From: Lichina pygmaea
Taxonomy: Eukaryota; Ascomycota; Lichinomycetes; Lichinales; Lichinaceae
Direction: 5' to 3'
Length of the DNA stretch: 64,000 bases
Assembly (NCBI GenBank): GCA_963422465.1
Contig: OY730171.1
Location: forward strand, 3,926,202-3,990,201
Made by a program: the position numbers and the translations under genes. The first letter of the stretch is position 1, and each line of letters starts with the position of its first letter. This document shows, piece by piece, positions 12,745-24,172 of this stretch. The notes under the pieces were generated by a model. That model ran no database searches. It was not told where the DNA came from and was given only the letters and a program-made list of their open reading frames with translations.

Positions 12745-13696
12745 GGTCGGTCGATCTTCGGCGACACGGGAGTTGAGTCCAGTGGAGGATCTCCGGAACG
12801 TGCCTCGGGCGGTGGGGATGCGGTAGGTAGATATGCGCGATCGACGCAAGGCCGGACGGGGGGTCGTTTACTCCACCGAGCTTTGCGGATGGACGCGAAT
12901 GAGTGGTTCGTGTCCCATCCGGGAAGTGCGGCGAGCAACCGGAGGTGAGGTGGATGGGGGGGGGGGGCGGAAAAAGTCAAACGAGATAGGCGAGGACGGC
13001 GGGCGCCAAAGAGCCCTTTATCTTGATCGCCGTATAAGACTGGTGAGGGGCGTCGTCGTGCTCGAACGTCACCCGGGCCCGTCACGACTTCAGTGGCCGA
13101 ACAGACCGAGTCGGCGCCGGTGATGGTTCTCGGAAGACGACTCGGACGGCGGGGGCCCTCCCTTCTTCCCTTTGCCGTGCTCGGCTTCGATATGGATGGT
13201 GGAAAAAACGTTGGCGCGGTTTCCGGCTCGGACAAGGTTGCCGCTGCGTCGACGGAGGTGGATGAGGCCGGCAAGGGGAAGAACCCTGTCGAACGTGTTG
13301 ACAGACTAACAGCGTCTTGACTCTCGTCGCTGGCCGAGCGGAGAGGGATAGATGGATGTTGTACGAGTAGTCCGGCCTCGTTCGCTTGGATTCATGCAGC
13401 TACTTTGGAGTCGATGGTGTGCACGTTGACATGATATGGAAGGCTTCATCCGGGTCGACCACATGAGATTTTGTTTTTCTGGCGTTCTGCTGCTGCTGTC
13501 TTTCAGCCTCATTAGCTAAGCACCGTCGAAGCCGTCTTACATAATCATGTACGTATGTACCCGTACGTATCAGCTCCTGAAAAGTGACAGCTTCAACGGA
13601 AACCGTGTACTCGTACATACGTACGTACGTACTTCCGTACATACGTACGTATTGCACGTACAAGTACTCCGTTCGGGGGTACGTAACTTACATATA
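12745..13696. other. tup1 upstream region with dense GTAC tract
   Basis: The 5' leader and promoter of tup1 should lie here. Open frames on both strands lack domains. A GTAC/ACGT-dense tract occupies about 13548-13685, with roughly 13 GTAC tetramers in 150 bp. Confidence 0.6.
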
Positions 13697-13736
13697 CCGT
13701 ATCCGATCACGTGATGGTCGATATCAGGTGGTGAGC
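13697..13736 (+). repeat. Left terminal inverted repeat of the pogo-like element
   Basis: Forty bases that are inverted at 15802-15841 with a few mismatches, mostly transitions. Flanked by TA. Confidence 0.9.
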
Positions 13737-13775
13737 GATAAATGCAGTTTTTAACCCTCTTTTTTCAAATCACCA

Positions 13776-15648
13776 ATGGAGAAGCCGTACGACGACCGAA
13801 TGAGTGATGCTCTTGCAGAGCTTAATCTAGAAGACCAAATCAACTATTCTGCCACTGCTTCAAGGTACAATGTCAGCCGCCAGACACTTTCTCGACGGCA
13901 CAAAGGAAAAAGCACGTCCCACAAGGTGGTCAATGCGACAGTCCGACAAGCACTTTCCGGGATCCAAGAAGCAAAGCTAGTGGAGCGCATTAGTGCCCAT
14001 AGCATTCAGGGATGGCCAATGACCCCCCAGGTTGTCTGGGACCTAGCAGAGCGTATTGCTGGAAGGCCGCTAGGAGAGTGCTGGACTCGACGCTTTGTAC
14101 AACGCCATTCCGATAAGCTTAAGAGTGTCTTCCTTAAGCCAATTGACAAGCAACACAAATGGGCTGAGTCTGTAGTCTATATCAAAGCTTTCTATCAGCT
14201 GGTAACATTATCTATAGTCTTATTTATGAATAATATGCTAAATTTTGTCTAGTTGTCAGACACTGTTGAGAAATACCAGATCACAGCAGACAACATCTAC
14301 AATGTTGATGAGAAAGGCTTTATGATTGGTCAAGGACATGCCTCCCGACGAATTATCAACAAGAAAGCCCACAAAGCTGGCAAAATCCTCGGCGCTAATC
14401 AAGATGGGAGCCGGGAGTTTGTGACTCTTCTGGCATGCATCCGAGCAACTGGATCATGTATCCCACCAACACTGATCTACCAGGGTCAGTCGCATGATCT
14501 TCTGGATACATGGGTGGAGGGTCTGAACAACACAGAGGTGTACTTTGCTGTCTCTGAGAAGGGGTGGACTAACAATGAGCTTGGTCTTCAATGGTTAGAG
14601 AAAGTTTTTGAAAGTGTACTAAAGATAAGGTAGGGCAGAGCCATCGTCGTCTTCTTATTGTTGATGGTCATTCTAGTCATGTTAATCTACCTTTCCTAGA
14701 ATATGCCCATTCTCATAGTATTATTGTTCTTGTTTTCCCCCCTCACACTACACATCATCTACAGCCTCTTGATGTTGGTCTTTTCTCTCCTTTGGCAAAG
14801 CGCTATTCCCAAGAACTTGATACTGTGATGCGCAATAGTCTTGGTATCACATCAATCACCAAGCAGATCTTCTGGTCCTTATTCTATTCTGCTTGGCAGA
14901 AAAGTTTCACAACTGAGAATATCCAGTCAGCCTTCAAAGTGACTGGTATCTTTCCTATCAACTCTTCTTATGTTCTTGATGCTCTGAATCCTCCCCAAAC
15001 ACCCCAAAGATCTGCCCCAGTACAAGCTAAAACTCCTGTCACTTTCATTTCTTTTCGTTATGCTATTCAGATGGAGAAAAAGGAGTCTTCTACCGAAAGG
15101 CTTAAGAAGATTGAAGATGGCTTTGCGAAAGTCATTACAGAGCGGGATCTGGATAGAGTGACTGTGGGCCAGCTCACAACAGCTCTAGTGGTAGAGAAGA
15201 AGAAGAAGCAACAAGGAAAGCGACTCAATTTGCTGGGAGAAGAGGATGTTGGGCCGCAAATCTTTACCCCGACCGCAATCCAGATTGCTCAGACTTGAAA
15301 AGCTGTCAGGGAGGAGGAAGAAGAGCAGAAGAAAGATGAGAACAAGAAGAAGAGAGAAGAGGTAGTGCAGCAACGCTTGAAAAAGCAGTCAGAGAAGGAA
15401 GAACAACGGGTGGCACAAGAAACTGCCCGACAACAAGTGCAAGAAGAGAAGGCAGAAAAGCAAGCAGAAAAAACTGCCAACAGAGAAGCTAAGAAGCAGG
15501 CAGAGAAGGAGAAGAAGGTTCAGCAAGCTGCAAGGGGTGCTAAAAAGCCTTCCCCACCAACCAAAGAGGTGCCTACCCCCGGTGATGATGGAGATGAGGG
15601 GGGGAGAAGGATGAGGTCCCGAGGACCACTTCACATGGTCGTGTCTTG
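13776..15648 (+). pseudogene. pogo-family transposase, frameshifted
   Basis: DDE transposase with, in order, an N-terminal HTH (YNVSRQTLSRRHKGK), a CENP-B/Tc5-type second HTH (GRPLGECWTRRFVQRH), the DDE core and a long Lys/Glu-rich coiled-coil tail. The acidic triad is visible as YNVDEKGF (about 14310), IVDGHSSH (about 14670) and QPLDVGLF (about 14765). A 51-bp in-frame intron (14202-14252, GTAACA...TCTAG) fits the first exon to the second. A one-base loss near 14618 shifts frame between the first and second Asp. A TGA at 15296-15298 interrupts the tail and looks like CGA-to-TGA. These two lesions probably inactivate this copy, but it is otherwise well preserved. Confidence 0.9.
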
Positions 15649-15801
15649 AGAAAACCATCACGCTTTGTACAATAAATTCATGTTGCTCAATATCTCTTCT
15701 CTATATACTACTCTATCTCATATTCAAATCTGAGGTGATTCCGACTGGTAGAAGTTGAGTTATTCAAAAAAATCCTTGAGGGGGTCCTTGGTCGGTCGAC
15801 T

Positions 15802-15841
15802 GCTCATCACCTGATATTGATCATCACGTGATCGAATACGG
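15802..15841 (-). repeat. Right terminal inverted repeat of the pogo-like element
   Basis: Inverted partner of 13697-13736, followed by TA. Confidence 0.9.
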
Positions 15842-17089
15842 TACGGTATAATTGATCATCCGTACCAGAAGTCGAAAGCCTCTTCTTCTTGATCAGACCA
15901 ACACCAGGATGTCTACTCGTACAGTACGTATGTACTCGTACAGCCCGAGGAAGCGGTTGCGGTGTGCCGCCTGCCATGCATGACATAAAGTAAGTAACAA
16001 GCAGCACGGGCGTCAGTGGGGCCCCCGACCGTTGAACCCTACGTATTACTCGTCCTCCGGCCCCCAATGGCTCTTCGGAGATTAAGAGTTGGCTTGTGGT
16101 CATGGCCTCGCATCGTCGTGTTGGTCGACGTCGGAGAGTGCCGAAAACAGAGCGCGGATGTGATACATATCGTACGTACGTACGTAGAGCACACGAGTCT
16201 CATCGACGGCGTGGGCGGGTACGGTATGGCAAGGTAAGATAGAACAATCAGCAGCGGAGGTTTCCCTGTCTTGAGGAATTGAATGTCGACGTACGTATGT
16301 ACGTACGGAGTATTCGACATGGTTTTGGTAAGAGGATCATCCATGCGCCAATAGGCCGGGGTTGATTGGTAGTAAGCTGTCCACGCAGAGTCCACAGACT
16401 CTTGGACCAACTCAACCCAGAGAATGATCAGCAAGCCCATGAAAAATCAAGATGGTTACGGTCATGGTATTTCCTCTCTCCCAGTCCTAGATACCTGGCT
16501 AGGCTGTGCTGGGAACATTGCATGCCTGTAATTGTGAAAAGCTCTGGACCCTGGCACTGCCAGACCATAGTGTTCTAAGGGTGGAGCTCTTCTTGTCCCG
16601 CACGTCCCATTTGCTGTGAAGGATGCTTGATTTTGAGTGGTCTCGTAGCTCCCGTTACTTGAGGTGCCAGGGATAGCCCTGGCTATATATACTACACCTG
16701 CTCCTGGTCCTGCTGCCTACTCATGCCTGGTGGCGTGGATACACACGTCGATCCTCGGCGCTTTCTTGTGAGGCCACGCAGCCAGGACCTTGAGTGGCCA
16801 CGCAGTTGAGACTTTGATGGGGCCTCGGTGGCGGCATTCTCAACAAAATTGACGACAAACTGCTGGAGTGACAATAGATCGTAGAAGGAGGTCTGTAGCA
16901 ACGGAGCCTCGAGATCCTTTATTCAGGGAGTGAAGAAGTCCGGTGGCTGCTGGGGGGGGGGGGGGGGGGAGGTGTTGCTGCTGTTGCTGCTGTTGCTGCT
17001 GGCTCTGGGGCTGCTGAGAGGGTGCTGATGCCACGAGATTGTGTAGGTTTGACAGGGTAATCGTACATTGGCCGGGCGTTTGGGCCCCT
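15842..17089. other. Intergenic between transposon and decayed ORF
   Basis: GTAC-rich tracts lie at 16170-16190 and 16290-16315, and a G run near 16954-16970. A minus-strand frame at 16840-17034 encodes a polyQ/polyP stretch that may be the 3' continuation of the decayed ORF after an intron. Another minus frame (16440-16305) starts with a hydrophobic N-terminus but runs into a GTAC tract. I call neither. Confidence 0.4.
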
Positions 17090-17958
17090 CACTTGCCCCC
17101 GCTGATTTTGGCCTGCTGGTGGGATATGGTGGCGCTGCTGCTTCTAGGAGCGTTGCTCTCGTTGTCACCATCGCCATCGCTTGTGCGTGAGCGCTTCTTA
17201 CCCGTGGCCCGCACGGGGAACGAATCAGGATAACTTTGCAAGAAGTTACTACCCGGCTGCAACTCCACGCCGGGCCCTGTGGTGCCGCCTACAGGACGGA
17301 AGGCCAGGAAATTGACGAGAGGATCCTGCTCGAACGCCTCGTCGTCCGTGCTGGTGGGATTGGAAGGTGAGGCGGGGTGAGGTATTGAATGTCGTATCTG
17401 GGACCTGATAGGTGTCTCTGGAGTTGTTGCTCAGAGATCGTGGTCAGGGACGTTAGATGCCGGTACGCCGACGTCGTAGGCAGACCCCGGGTATCGAGAC
17501 GGCTGTGCTCGATCGACGACGTTCAACAGATCGTGGAATCGACCATGAGAGACCCACATATCAAGTAGTTTGCCCGCGTAGATGCCGAAGCCGGCCGCTC
17601 CTCTGCATCAAGAAGCACTTTTCGTGGGAGATATCTTCGACCAAAGGTCTTTGACCTTGATGTTCGTCAATCACATCTGGCATAGGAGTCTCGAATGCGT
17701 CAAGGATAGAGCGCCCACGTCCAAGTGAATCAAGGAACAGCGACGTTGGCGCTTGCTATGGGCCTGTCTAGATACCAAGCAGGCATCCGGGGTTTCAGAA
17801 GATGCTGCCCTCGCTATGGATCGAGGTATGTCTTTGCCCAAGTAAGTCTTGCGGAGGCCGAGTGGAAGAAGATAGGAATCATCATGCAGATGATTGAACT
17901 GAGGCCTGCGAATGTCACTTGCATACCTGTCTGCAAGTAGATTCGCCCGAACGGTCAA
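17090..17958 (-). pseudogene. Decayed unrecognised ORF
   Basis: One minus frame stays coding-like for about 290 codons, interrupted by only three TGA codons (near 17655, 17602 and 17437), all in positions where CGA (Arg) would restore an ordinary sequence. Visible pieces include KVKDLWSKISPTKSAS, GIYAGKLLDMWVSHGRFH and AFEQDPLVNFLAFRPVGG, followed by a Lys/Arg-Ser/Asp-rich tail. I do not recognise the family. An intron after residue SGGK (GTGAGG) could join it to the polyQ frame at 16840-17034. A further coding-like minus frame at 17915-18298 may be its upstream part. It may be a gene killed by RIP or a transposon remnant. Confidence 0.45.
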
Positions 17959-18557
17959 AAGCAGACATGTAGGCGAGGAGACTTGGACTCTTTGATGGCA
18001 TCGTCGTCACTCTACCGCGATACGTGTCCCTTCGACACCGAGGTGTTTCAAACTTGGTGTCGAAGGCCAGCCCTGCAGCAGACAGGACGACGCCGGTGAG
18101 TCTCAAAGTGGGCCGATCCAGAATCGACAAGCACCATGATAGCGTCCTAGTGATAGCACCTATCACGTCTGCCAGGGTAGACTTCAAGCTCTGTTGTGCA
18201 GAGCTCGAAAAGAAATCTGGAAATGAAGACGGCTGAGACATCTCCGTGGGGTTACCGTACCAGGTCGACCGCACCGGTCTGAATCCGAGCCCATGCACGC
18301 CATGCTAATTGGTCGCGAAGAAGACTTGACCCACGATCGGGGACGCCTGTAATTAGAGCGAGAGTCACTGAATGATCGACGCGAGACCTTCTTCGGCGTG
18401 TTTGACACGTACAGTAGCGACGAGGATGCCAAGCCGTGCTTCGCCGTCCGACGCCCGCCGCCCATGATTCGACGCGTTGACTACGTAGCGAGTCTCGCGT
18501 CCTGCTACAAGCTAGCCATACAAACACAGTCCGACGAAATCCCCGAGTAGCCTGGTC

Positions 18558-19420
18558 ATGAGGATCATGGCGTCGTCTCGATCGTCGTTGGTTGTCCGTG
18601 CCGTACTCTTGTCCGTCGTGTTGGTGTTGAGCACGCGGGCGTTGGCAGCCGGTAAGTGCAGCCAACGGTGCAGGTCCAGCTTCTTCAACCAGAAGAGACA
18701 TACGACCGTTGCGCCGCGTCTGAGATAGGCCAAGCCATGTTTTATATCATGCGAAGCTCCATCCAGCCCTAGTCCTGACGTCTGGACAGCCCCAACGTCA
18801 TTCTGCAAGTGCACATGTTTCGGCAACAGCACGATAATATCCCTGGGCGGCCAGCCCGGCGGATCGCACGCTCCACACCCCGATCACGAAGGGGGACTGT
18901 CTCGAGCGGCGTTGCTCGCGGTCAGGCACGCGAGTCTTCCTCGTAGGCAAGACTCGAAGGCTACGGGGGCCGACGACGACAGAGCATCCTCACCGGACCA
19001 GCGTGGTGGCAGGACGAGCCCGGACTCGGATCGGCCGAAGAAGGCGATTCCGCCGAAGAAGGCGCAGACGGGCGGAAGCTGCAACGAGTGCAACCGCAAA
19101 TTCTGCCTTTCTTACAACCTACCCATCTGCAAGAGCGCAAGGGAAGGGGATGTCTTTACGACCTGCTTCCGTTCGTCCTACCTGCTCCGTTTACGGAGCG
19201 CGGCTCGGAAGGAGGCATCTCGACTGACACCTCTGTCACGGTAGAGCGCGATTCGCGGAAGGACCAGGCCGTTGTACTCATCTTCATCATCATGACGGGG
19301 GGCTTGTTGGTCTGGGCTGGGATCCGGCACTGGGTTGTGGTACGTTGCTCTACCGTTCTCCTTCCCTCATGGAATCCCTTGTTTTCGGTCAGAAGCGATG
19401 TCTGGACGCTCTTTGCATGA
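18558..19420 (+). CDS. Small secreted or membrane Cys-rich protein
   Basis: Proposed exons are 18558-18651, 18892-19170 and 19245-19420. Exon 1 encodes a start and a clear signal peptide (SLVVRAVLLSVVLVLSTRALA) ending at a GTAAGT donor. Exon 2 is basic and Ser/Pro-rich, then has the motif GGSCNECNRKFCLSYNLPIC with a further Cys at the exon end. Exon 3 supplies a hydrophobic segment (VVLIFIIMTGGLLVWAG) typical of a membrane anchor. The intron between TTC-C and AG-CGC keeps frame and gives CFQRDSRKDQ. From memory, small fungal proteins with this CNECN-x2-FC arrangement and one C-terminal membrane segment are widespread and uncharacterised. Exon 2 start and the C-terminal end are the least certain parts. 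Confidence 0.65.
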
Positions 19421-20184
19421 CTGGGTGCGTACGATCGACTGACGAGTGACCAGCTTCCGAGACAGGATGATCGGAGGGAGTATATACCGGTACCTACGAC
19501 AGCCAACACATGACGCTGAAAATCGGCTTCAATGTTTGACCTCGTCGACGCTATCTATTAATGACAATCGCAAGCGGAATCATCTGTGGGCAACTGCAGC
19601 CAGATCCTGGGGGTCTGATCTCTCTCCCCCGGACGTTCTCAGGCCAAGGAAAGGTTGAAAGGGAGTCCTGGAGCATAGTGGTGCGGAGGGCGGGCCAGGC
19701 TGCAGATTGTATCTGATACGGGTCTGGTCCATCTCTCCGAGAACGTCCCCTCGAGCCGCAACCGCCCAACGGGATTTCTGGGGTGGAGAGACGTGGCGAT
19801 GTCCTACAGGGGTTCAGTTGACTACTGATGATGGACATGCAGCCCTTTTGGTAAAGCTGGAAAGAACACCCATACTCTTAGCGTCATCAAATAGCTTCTC
19901 GTGGCTCTCGACATTGCTATGGAAGATCATGTCCATACTGCTCGACGCTGTATCTTTCATGGCCTTGCTTCAAGGCTTATCTCTCTATGGGCTGGTTGGT
20001 TGGTTGATACATGCACCTGCCAGTGGTCTCTACTGCCCGAGCTTGAACCGACGCCTTGTGCGTAGCGGGCTGCAGAGACAGATCATCATATGAAGACCCA
20101 AGAGCTTCTAGCCCACATACGAGTCAACCGATATGGAATGGTTCTTCTCGCACTCTCCTCACCGTCGACGCGGCGCATCCTGAT
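19421..20184. other. Intergenic
   Basis: No domain, RNA gene or repeat seen. One plus frame (19707-20093) has a hydrophobic centre but no family resemblance. Confidence 0.4.
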
Positions 20185-20429
20185 TTTAATTTCTCATTTG
20201 ATCTGTTCTTACTCTGACCTGGCTGGTAAGCCATGCGGAACTTCCAAGTACAGTACCTATACGTACATGCTTGTTGTTCCCAGAAACCCTTTGAAGGAAT
20301 TACAACCCGGGACTTGGGGTAAGACTAGGGGAAAAGCCTGAGGAATGTGCAGTGTCTTGGAGAATAGCAAATCAAGAACTTGTGGTGTTTGCAGATAGGA
20401 GCCGGTGTTCCAAGTTGAACTGGTCTAGG
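20185..20429 (-). mobile_element. Second 5'-truncated LINE fragment
   Basis: Minus-strand match to the same 3' end of the nest LINE as the fragment at 8513-8785, but more diverged. Flanked by GCGCATCCTGAT (20173-20184) and GCGCAGCCTGAT (20430-20441), a 12-bp target-site duplication with one mismatch. Confidence 0.8.
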
Positions 20430-20947
20430 GCGCAGCCTGATACGGATCTACAAAAGCGTCATTCGAAGAGTACCGGCAACGCTCGGTGACCGAGCAGGAT
20501 CACGCAAACATCAGCAGGAGGAGCACACGTGGCAATGCCGTTGAAGCACCTCGTCGTGGCCACCCAACTCGAGATCTTACAGCGTCCTACATTTGTAGAG
20601 TACGGTAATCAGCTGCGGAAAGGCCGGCTTCCTCACTGTACGAAGGTACAAAGCTCGCTGTGTGTATCCCTCCACGCCCTCGTAACCTCCGTACTTGCCT
20701 ACAGCAAGGCCCGAAGCAAAGATCTGATAAGATTCACCTGGCGCCTCTATACCCCTCCCATGAGTAGCAACTAATCCGGCACGCGTTCGGATATGCGGCA
20801 AATTCCTCGACGAGGATCATCCACGCTCGTCGACGCGCTTCGGACGATGGATTCCTCAACGGATGTACGTAGGTACGTACGTACGACGCAGCATGCCCAG
20901 AACCACAGGGCTCGAGACACGACGACGGCGACTACAAGGTTCTTGGC

Positions 20948-21109
20948 GAAAATATTGTTAGATCAGTTACCGGAAAGATTATGTAGAGCCGCATAGCAAC
21001 AAAACTCAGATGAAAATTGCTGCTCGGGATTTGCGTGATCAAGTTATCTTCTTTTGAGACCACGTGATCATGTTCTAGGTTTCTTAGGTACTGATCTAAC
21101 AATATTTTC
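20948..21109. mobile_element. MITE-like inverted-repeat element A
   Basis: 162-bp segment bounded by a perfect 20-bp inverted repeat (GAAAATATTGTTAGATCAGT and its complement at 21090-21109). It has no coding capacity. The interior contains CACGTGATCA, resembling the pogo-family terminal palindrome, which may hint at a related mobiliser. Confidence 0.7.
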
Positions 21110-21142
21110 TGGCTCAACGCGCTTCTGTATGCTACAGTGGCC

Positions 21143-21302
21143 CGACACAAGTCTGCGTACACCTTCACACATAATCTACCTCGGGTTAGTCCGGAGGATC
21201 AATACATCATCACTTGCTGCTGTTGCTGTAACTCTGATTCTGTCGCATTACTTAAGAAGATAGCAGCAGATGGGTTGTACCGGTGTACGCAGACTTGTGT
21301 CG
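21143..21302. mobile_element. MITE-like inverted-repeat element B, copy 1
   Basis: 160-bp segment bounded by a perfect 21-bp inverted repeat starting CGACACAAGTCTGCGTAC at 21143, with its complement ending at 21302. It is non-coding. A diverged second copy lies at 33179-33377, which shows it is a dispersed repeat. Confidence 0.75.
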
Positions 21303-22324
21303 AGACGCTGTACGTCAAGCGACAACAGCTGCTCTATCACATCATGCGTGGAAGTAACCAAAGAGCCTTCACAGTTTGTCGTTGAGGCAATTTCTTCGAC
21401 GCTTCTGCACACGATATCACGGATATCTACGGAAGTACGTAACGTACTCTCCGGCGATCTGGAGAGTGGTGCATGCTTGTAGGCTCTCATGACTTTGTGA
21501 TGCTTCTTCAGAACGGTCAGTCAGGCTTTCGTGCCCTGGGGTGCGGTGGTCGGAGACGAGTCATTACTTCTGTAAGCCTTGGGATGGACGGGCCCGCACG
21601 TACATAAGTTGAGCGCTATATTCTAGGGCTTACGATACGTACGTTACGTACCTCGTACAGTGTGGTACCCTTGTACGTACGTACAGTAGCGTACGTACCG
21701 AACCCTAGAACCCCAATTGACTGATCTTAACAATAAAACCCATTTTTTGCTATTATCATTGGGTTGACCGGTGTGACCATAGCTGGACTTTTGGTGCTCC
21801 TGGTCTAAAACACCGACATGCACAAAAGTGGCAAACCCTTTTTCCGTCCGTTTCGAAGGTCGGGAGAAAATCGAAAAGTGTCAATCTCCCCCTTTCTCCA
21901 ACAGAGCCTCATCCCAACTACCGTACGGACCCAGGCCCGCTAGGCATTTATGTCACCCCATCACGACAATCTTCTGGGCTCTCTTCCCCCTTGGAGTCTC
22001 GATCTTCTTCTTCCTCTTCTTCTTCTTCTCCTTCGTCTTCTTCTAGTCGCTCATTCGGTTCCTTTGGGCCAATGTCCTTTACCGTTGTTTAGCAACGGTC
22101 TCGTTCTTGGGCACGGCCAAGCTCTTGTGGAGCGCTGTAAAGAAAATATCGTTTTTGCCTTTTTGGCCACTGCAGGGTCCCAACCGGCCGAAAGTCCCTC
22201 CCCGATCGAGGGGCACAAAAAATCTCCAGTGTGGAAAAGAGCAAAAGCTGCCGGAGAAGATTGATCGACAGGGGAGGAAGTCAATTGTCCGTCGACCTTC
22301 CCCACCGCCACCAACAAGATCACG
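21303..22324. other. ERG3 upstream region
   Basis: Contains a GTAC-rich tract (about 21640-21700), an AT-rich patch (21720-21760) and a CT-rich stretch at about 22000-22046, typical of fungal 5' leaders. No gene is seen before the ATG at 22325. Confidence 0.6.
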
Positions 22325-23574
22325 ATGGACATCGCGCTCGAGATCTTCGACACGCTCTTCTTGGACCGCGTCTACGCGAGCGTGCTGCCGGCCTCGACGG
22401 CGACGGCGTCGTTCGGCGCCGTCAAGGATGCCGCGACCGAAGCCGCCGCGTTCAATGCGACCTTCTCGAGCCGGCGGGAGCTGCCGACGGCGGTCAACAG
22501 CTACCAGTACCACGCCGCCAGCCAGTACTTCCAGATGCGCCCGACCCAGTGGGCGTACATGAGCGCCTGGCCCCGCGACAACATCTATCGGCAGATGACG
22601 AGCGTCTTCGCCGTGGGCTGGTGAGTGGTGCAGACCGTGGCCGGGCATGCGGCGCGGTCCGTCGACGGACCGGGCTCGGGCCACTCCGCTGACGGAACGC
22701 CGGGCAGGGTCTTCGGTCTGCTCATCTACTTCCTGTGCGCGACGCTGTCGTACGTGATCGTGTACGACAAGGTCAACCTGTCGCATCCGCGCTTCTTGAG
22801 GAACCAGGTCCGGCAGGAGATCCGCCAGGCCATGTCGTCCATCCCCGTCATGTCGATCCTCATGGTGCCGTCCTTCGTGGCCGAGGTGCGCGGCTACGCG
22901 AAGCTGTACGATCGGGTCGAGGACGGCCCCGGCTGGTGGTACACGTACCTGCAGTTCCCGCTCTTCCTGCTCTTCACCGACTTCTGCATCTACTGGATCC
23001 ACCGAGGCCTGCACCACCCGCTCGTCTACAAGCACATCCACAAGCCTCACCACAAGTGGATCGTGCCGACGCCGTTTGCCAGCCACGCCTTCCACCCTCT
23101 CGACGGCTTCACCCAGGCCCTGCCCTACCACCTCTTCACCTTTCTGTTTCCGCTGCAGAAGATTGCCTACATTGCGCTCTTCATCTTCATCAACATCTGG
23201 ACGATCATCATCCGTGAGTCGCCGCCGTCGTTCTACATTTCCCTCCTCCCCGGGACGTCGATGCTGACGGCCCGCAACCGGGACCAGACGACGGCGAGTA
23301 CGTGGCCAATTCGCCGATCATCAACGGCGCCGCCTGCCACACGCTGCATCATCTCTACTTCCGGCACAACTTTGGGCAGTTCACGACGCTCTGGGATCGA
23401 CTCGGCGGCAGCTACCGCGCGCCCAACATCGAGCTCTTCACGCGCGAGACCAAGATGGGCAAGCAGGAGTGGGACCGGCAGGTCAAGGAGATGGCGACGG
23501 TGATCAAGGAGGTCGAGGGCGACGACGAGCGCACGTACGAAGGTCAACTCGGCCGGGCCGAGACGACGGTCGAC

Positions 23575-23609
<35 letters not shown>

Positions 23610-23658
23610 CGTCTCTCGTACAGAGGGCCCGGCGCCGGAGAGCAAGAAAGTCCGATGA
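22325..23658 (+). CDS. ERG3: C-5 sterol desaturase
   Basis: Introduces the C5-C6 double bond in ergosterol biosynthesis at the ER membrane. Exons 22325-22620, 22708-23213 and 23288-23658 give 390 residues. Three histidine clusters of the fatty-acid hydroxylase family are intact: HRGLHH at about 197-202, HKPHH at 210-214 and HTLHH at 285-289. Membrane segments are visible around 102-118, 145-157, 180-196 and 235-255. The second intron was placed by the join that gives HDGEYVANSPIINGAACHT. The C-terminus ends in a poly-Ser run from a (TCG)n repeat at about 23577-23609, not expected in the family and probably lineage-specific. A long opposing frame on the minus strand (22079-23131) is a shadow. 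Confidence 0.96.
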
Positions 23659-24131
23659 TGTATAAAATGGGAGTTTTCGTTTTTTCATCCTTTCCATCTT
23701 TCCGTCTTCACATCTCCCTTTTCCGTTGGAATTTCAAGACTCTTGTGTTCGGATGATGCGGTGACGTACGGTGTAGCATCGGCCGGGCATCGGACCTGTT
23801 CTCTCGACCGGTCGTTCACGTGACTATCCGTCTCGTCCCATCTTGATCCTTTGTCGACCGTCGTCGGCCGTCGTCGACCACGTATCACACGCACCGCTTC
23901 TTATTCTCTTGCTCGGTGTTTCCGTCCACCCCTCTCCTGCCTCTCTATTCTCGATACAAGTAGTGTTGTTCTTAATCTTCTCTTCTCTCTCTTCTCTCTT
24001 CTCTCCCTTCTCTCTCTTCTCTCTCTTCCGCAGAAGCAAGGGTCCATCATAGAACATGACCATCACCATCAAGAGAGCCGTTCTCCCATACCGACCTCCT
24101 TTTCCCCACCATCCATCCGTTGTCGTTGTCG

Positions 24132-24172
<41 letters not shown>

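Larger units (their letters stand above)
13697..15841 (+). mobile_element. pogo/Fot1-like Tc1-mariner DNA transposon
   Basis: 2145-bp element with about 40-bp terminal inverted repeats and TA on both sides (13695-13696 and 15842-15843). The ends read CCGTATCCGATCACGTGAT and its near-complement. The repeats contain the palindrome GATCACGTGATC. It carries one transposase gene. The same family gave rise to the outer element of the nest at 49118-60058. Confidence 0.92.

Noticed and set aside
16305-16440. Short minus-strand ORF with a hydrophobic N-terminus
   Set aside because: It runs directly into a GTAC tract and has no supporting exon or domain.
22079-23131. 350-codon minus-strand frame
   Set aside because: Shadow of ERG3, whose histidine boxes and membrane segments are on the plus strand.
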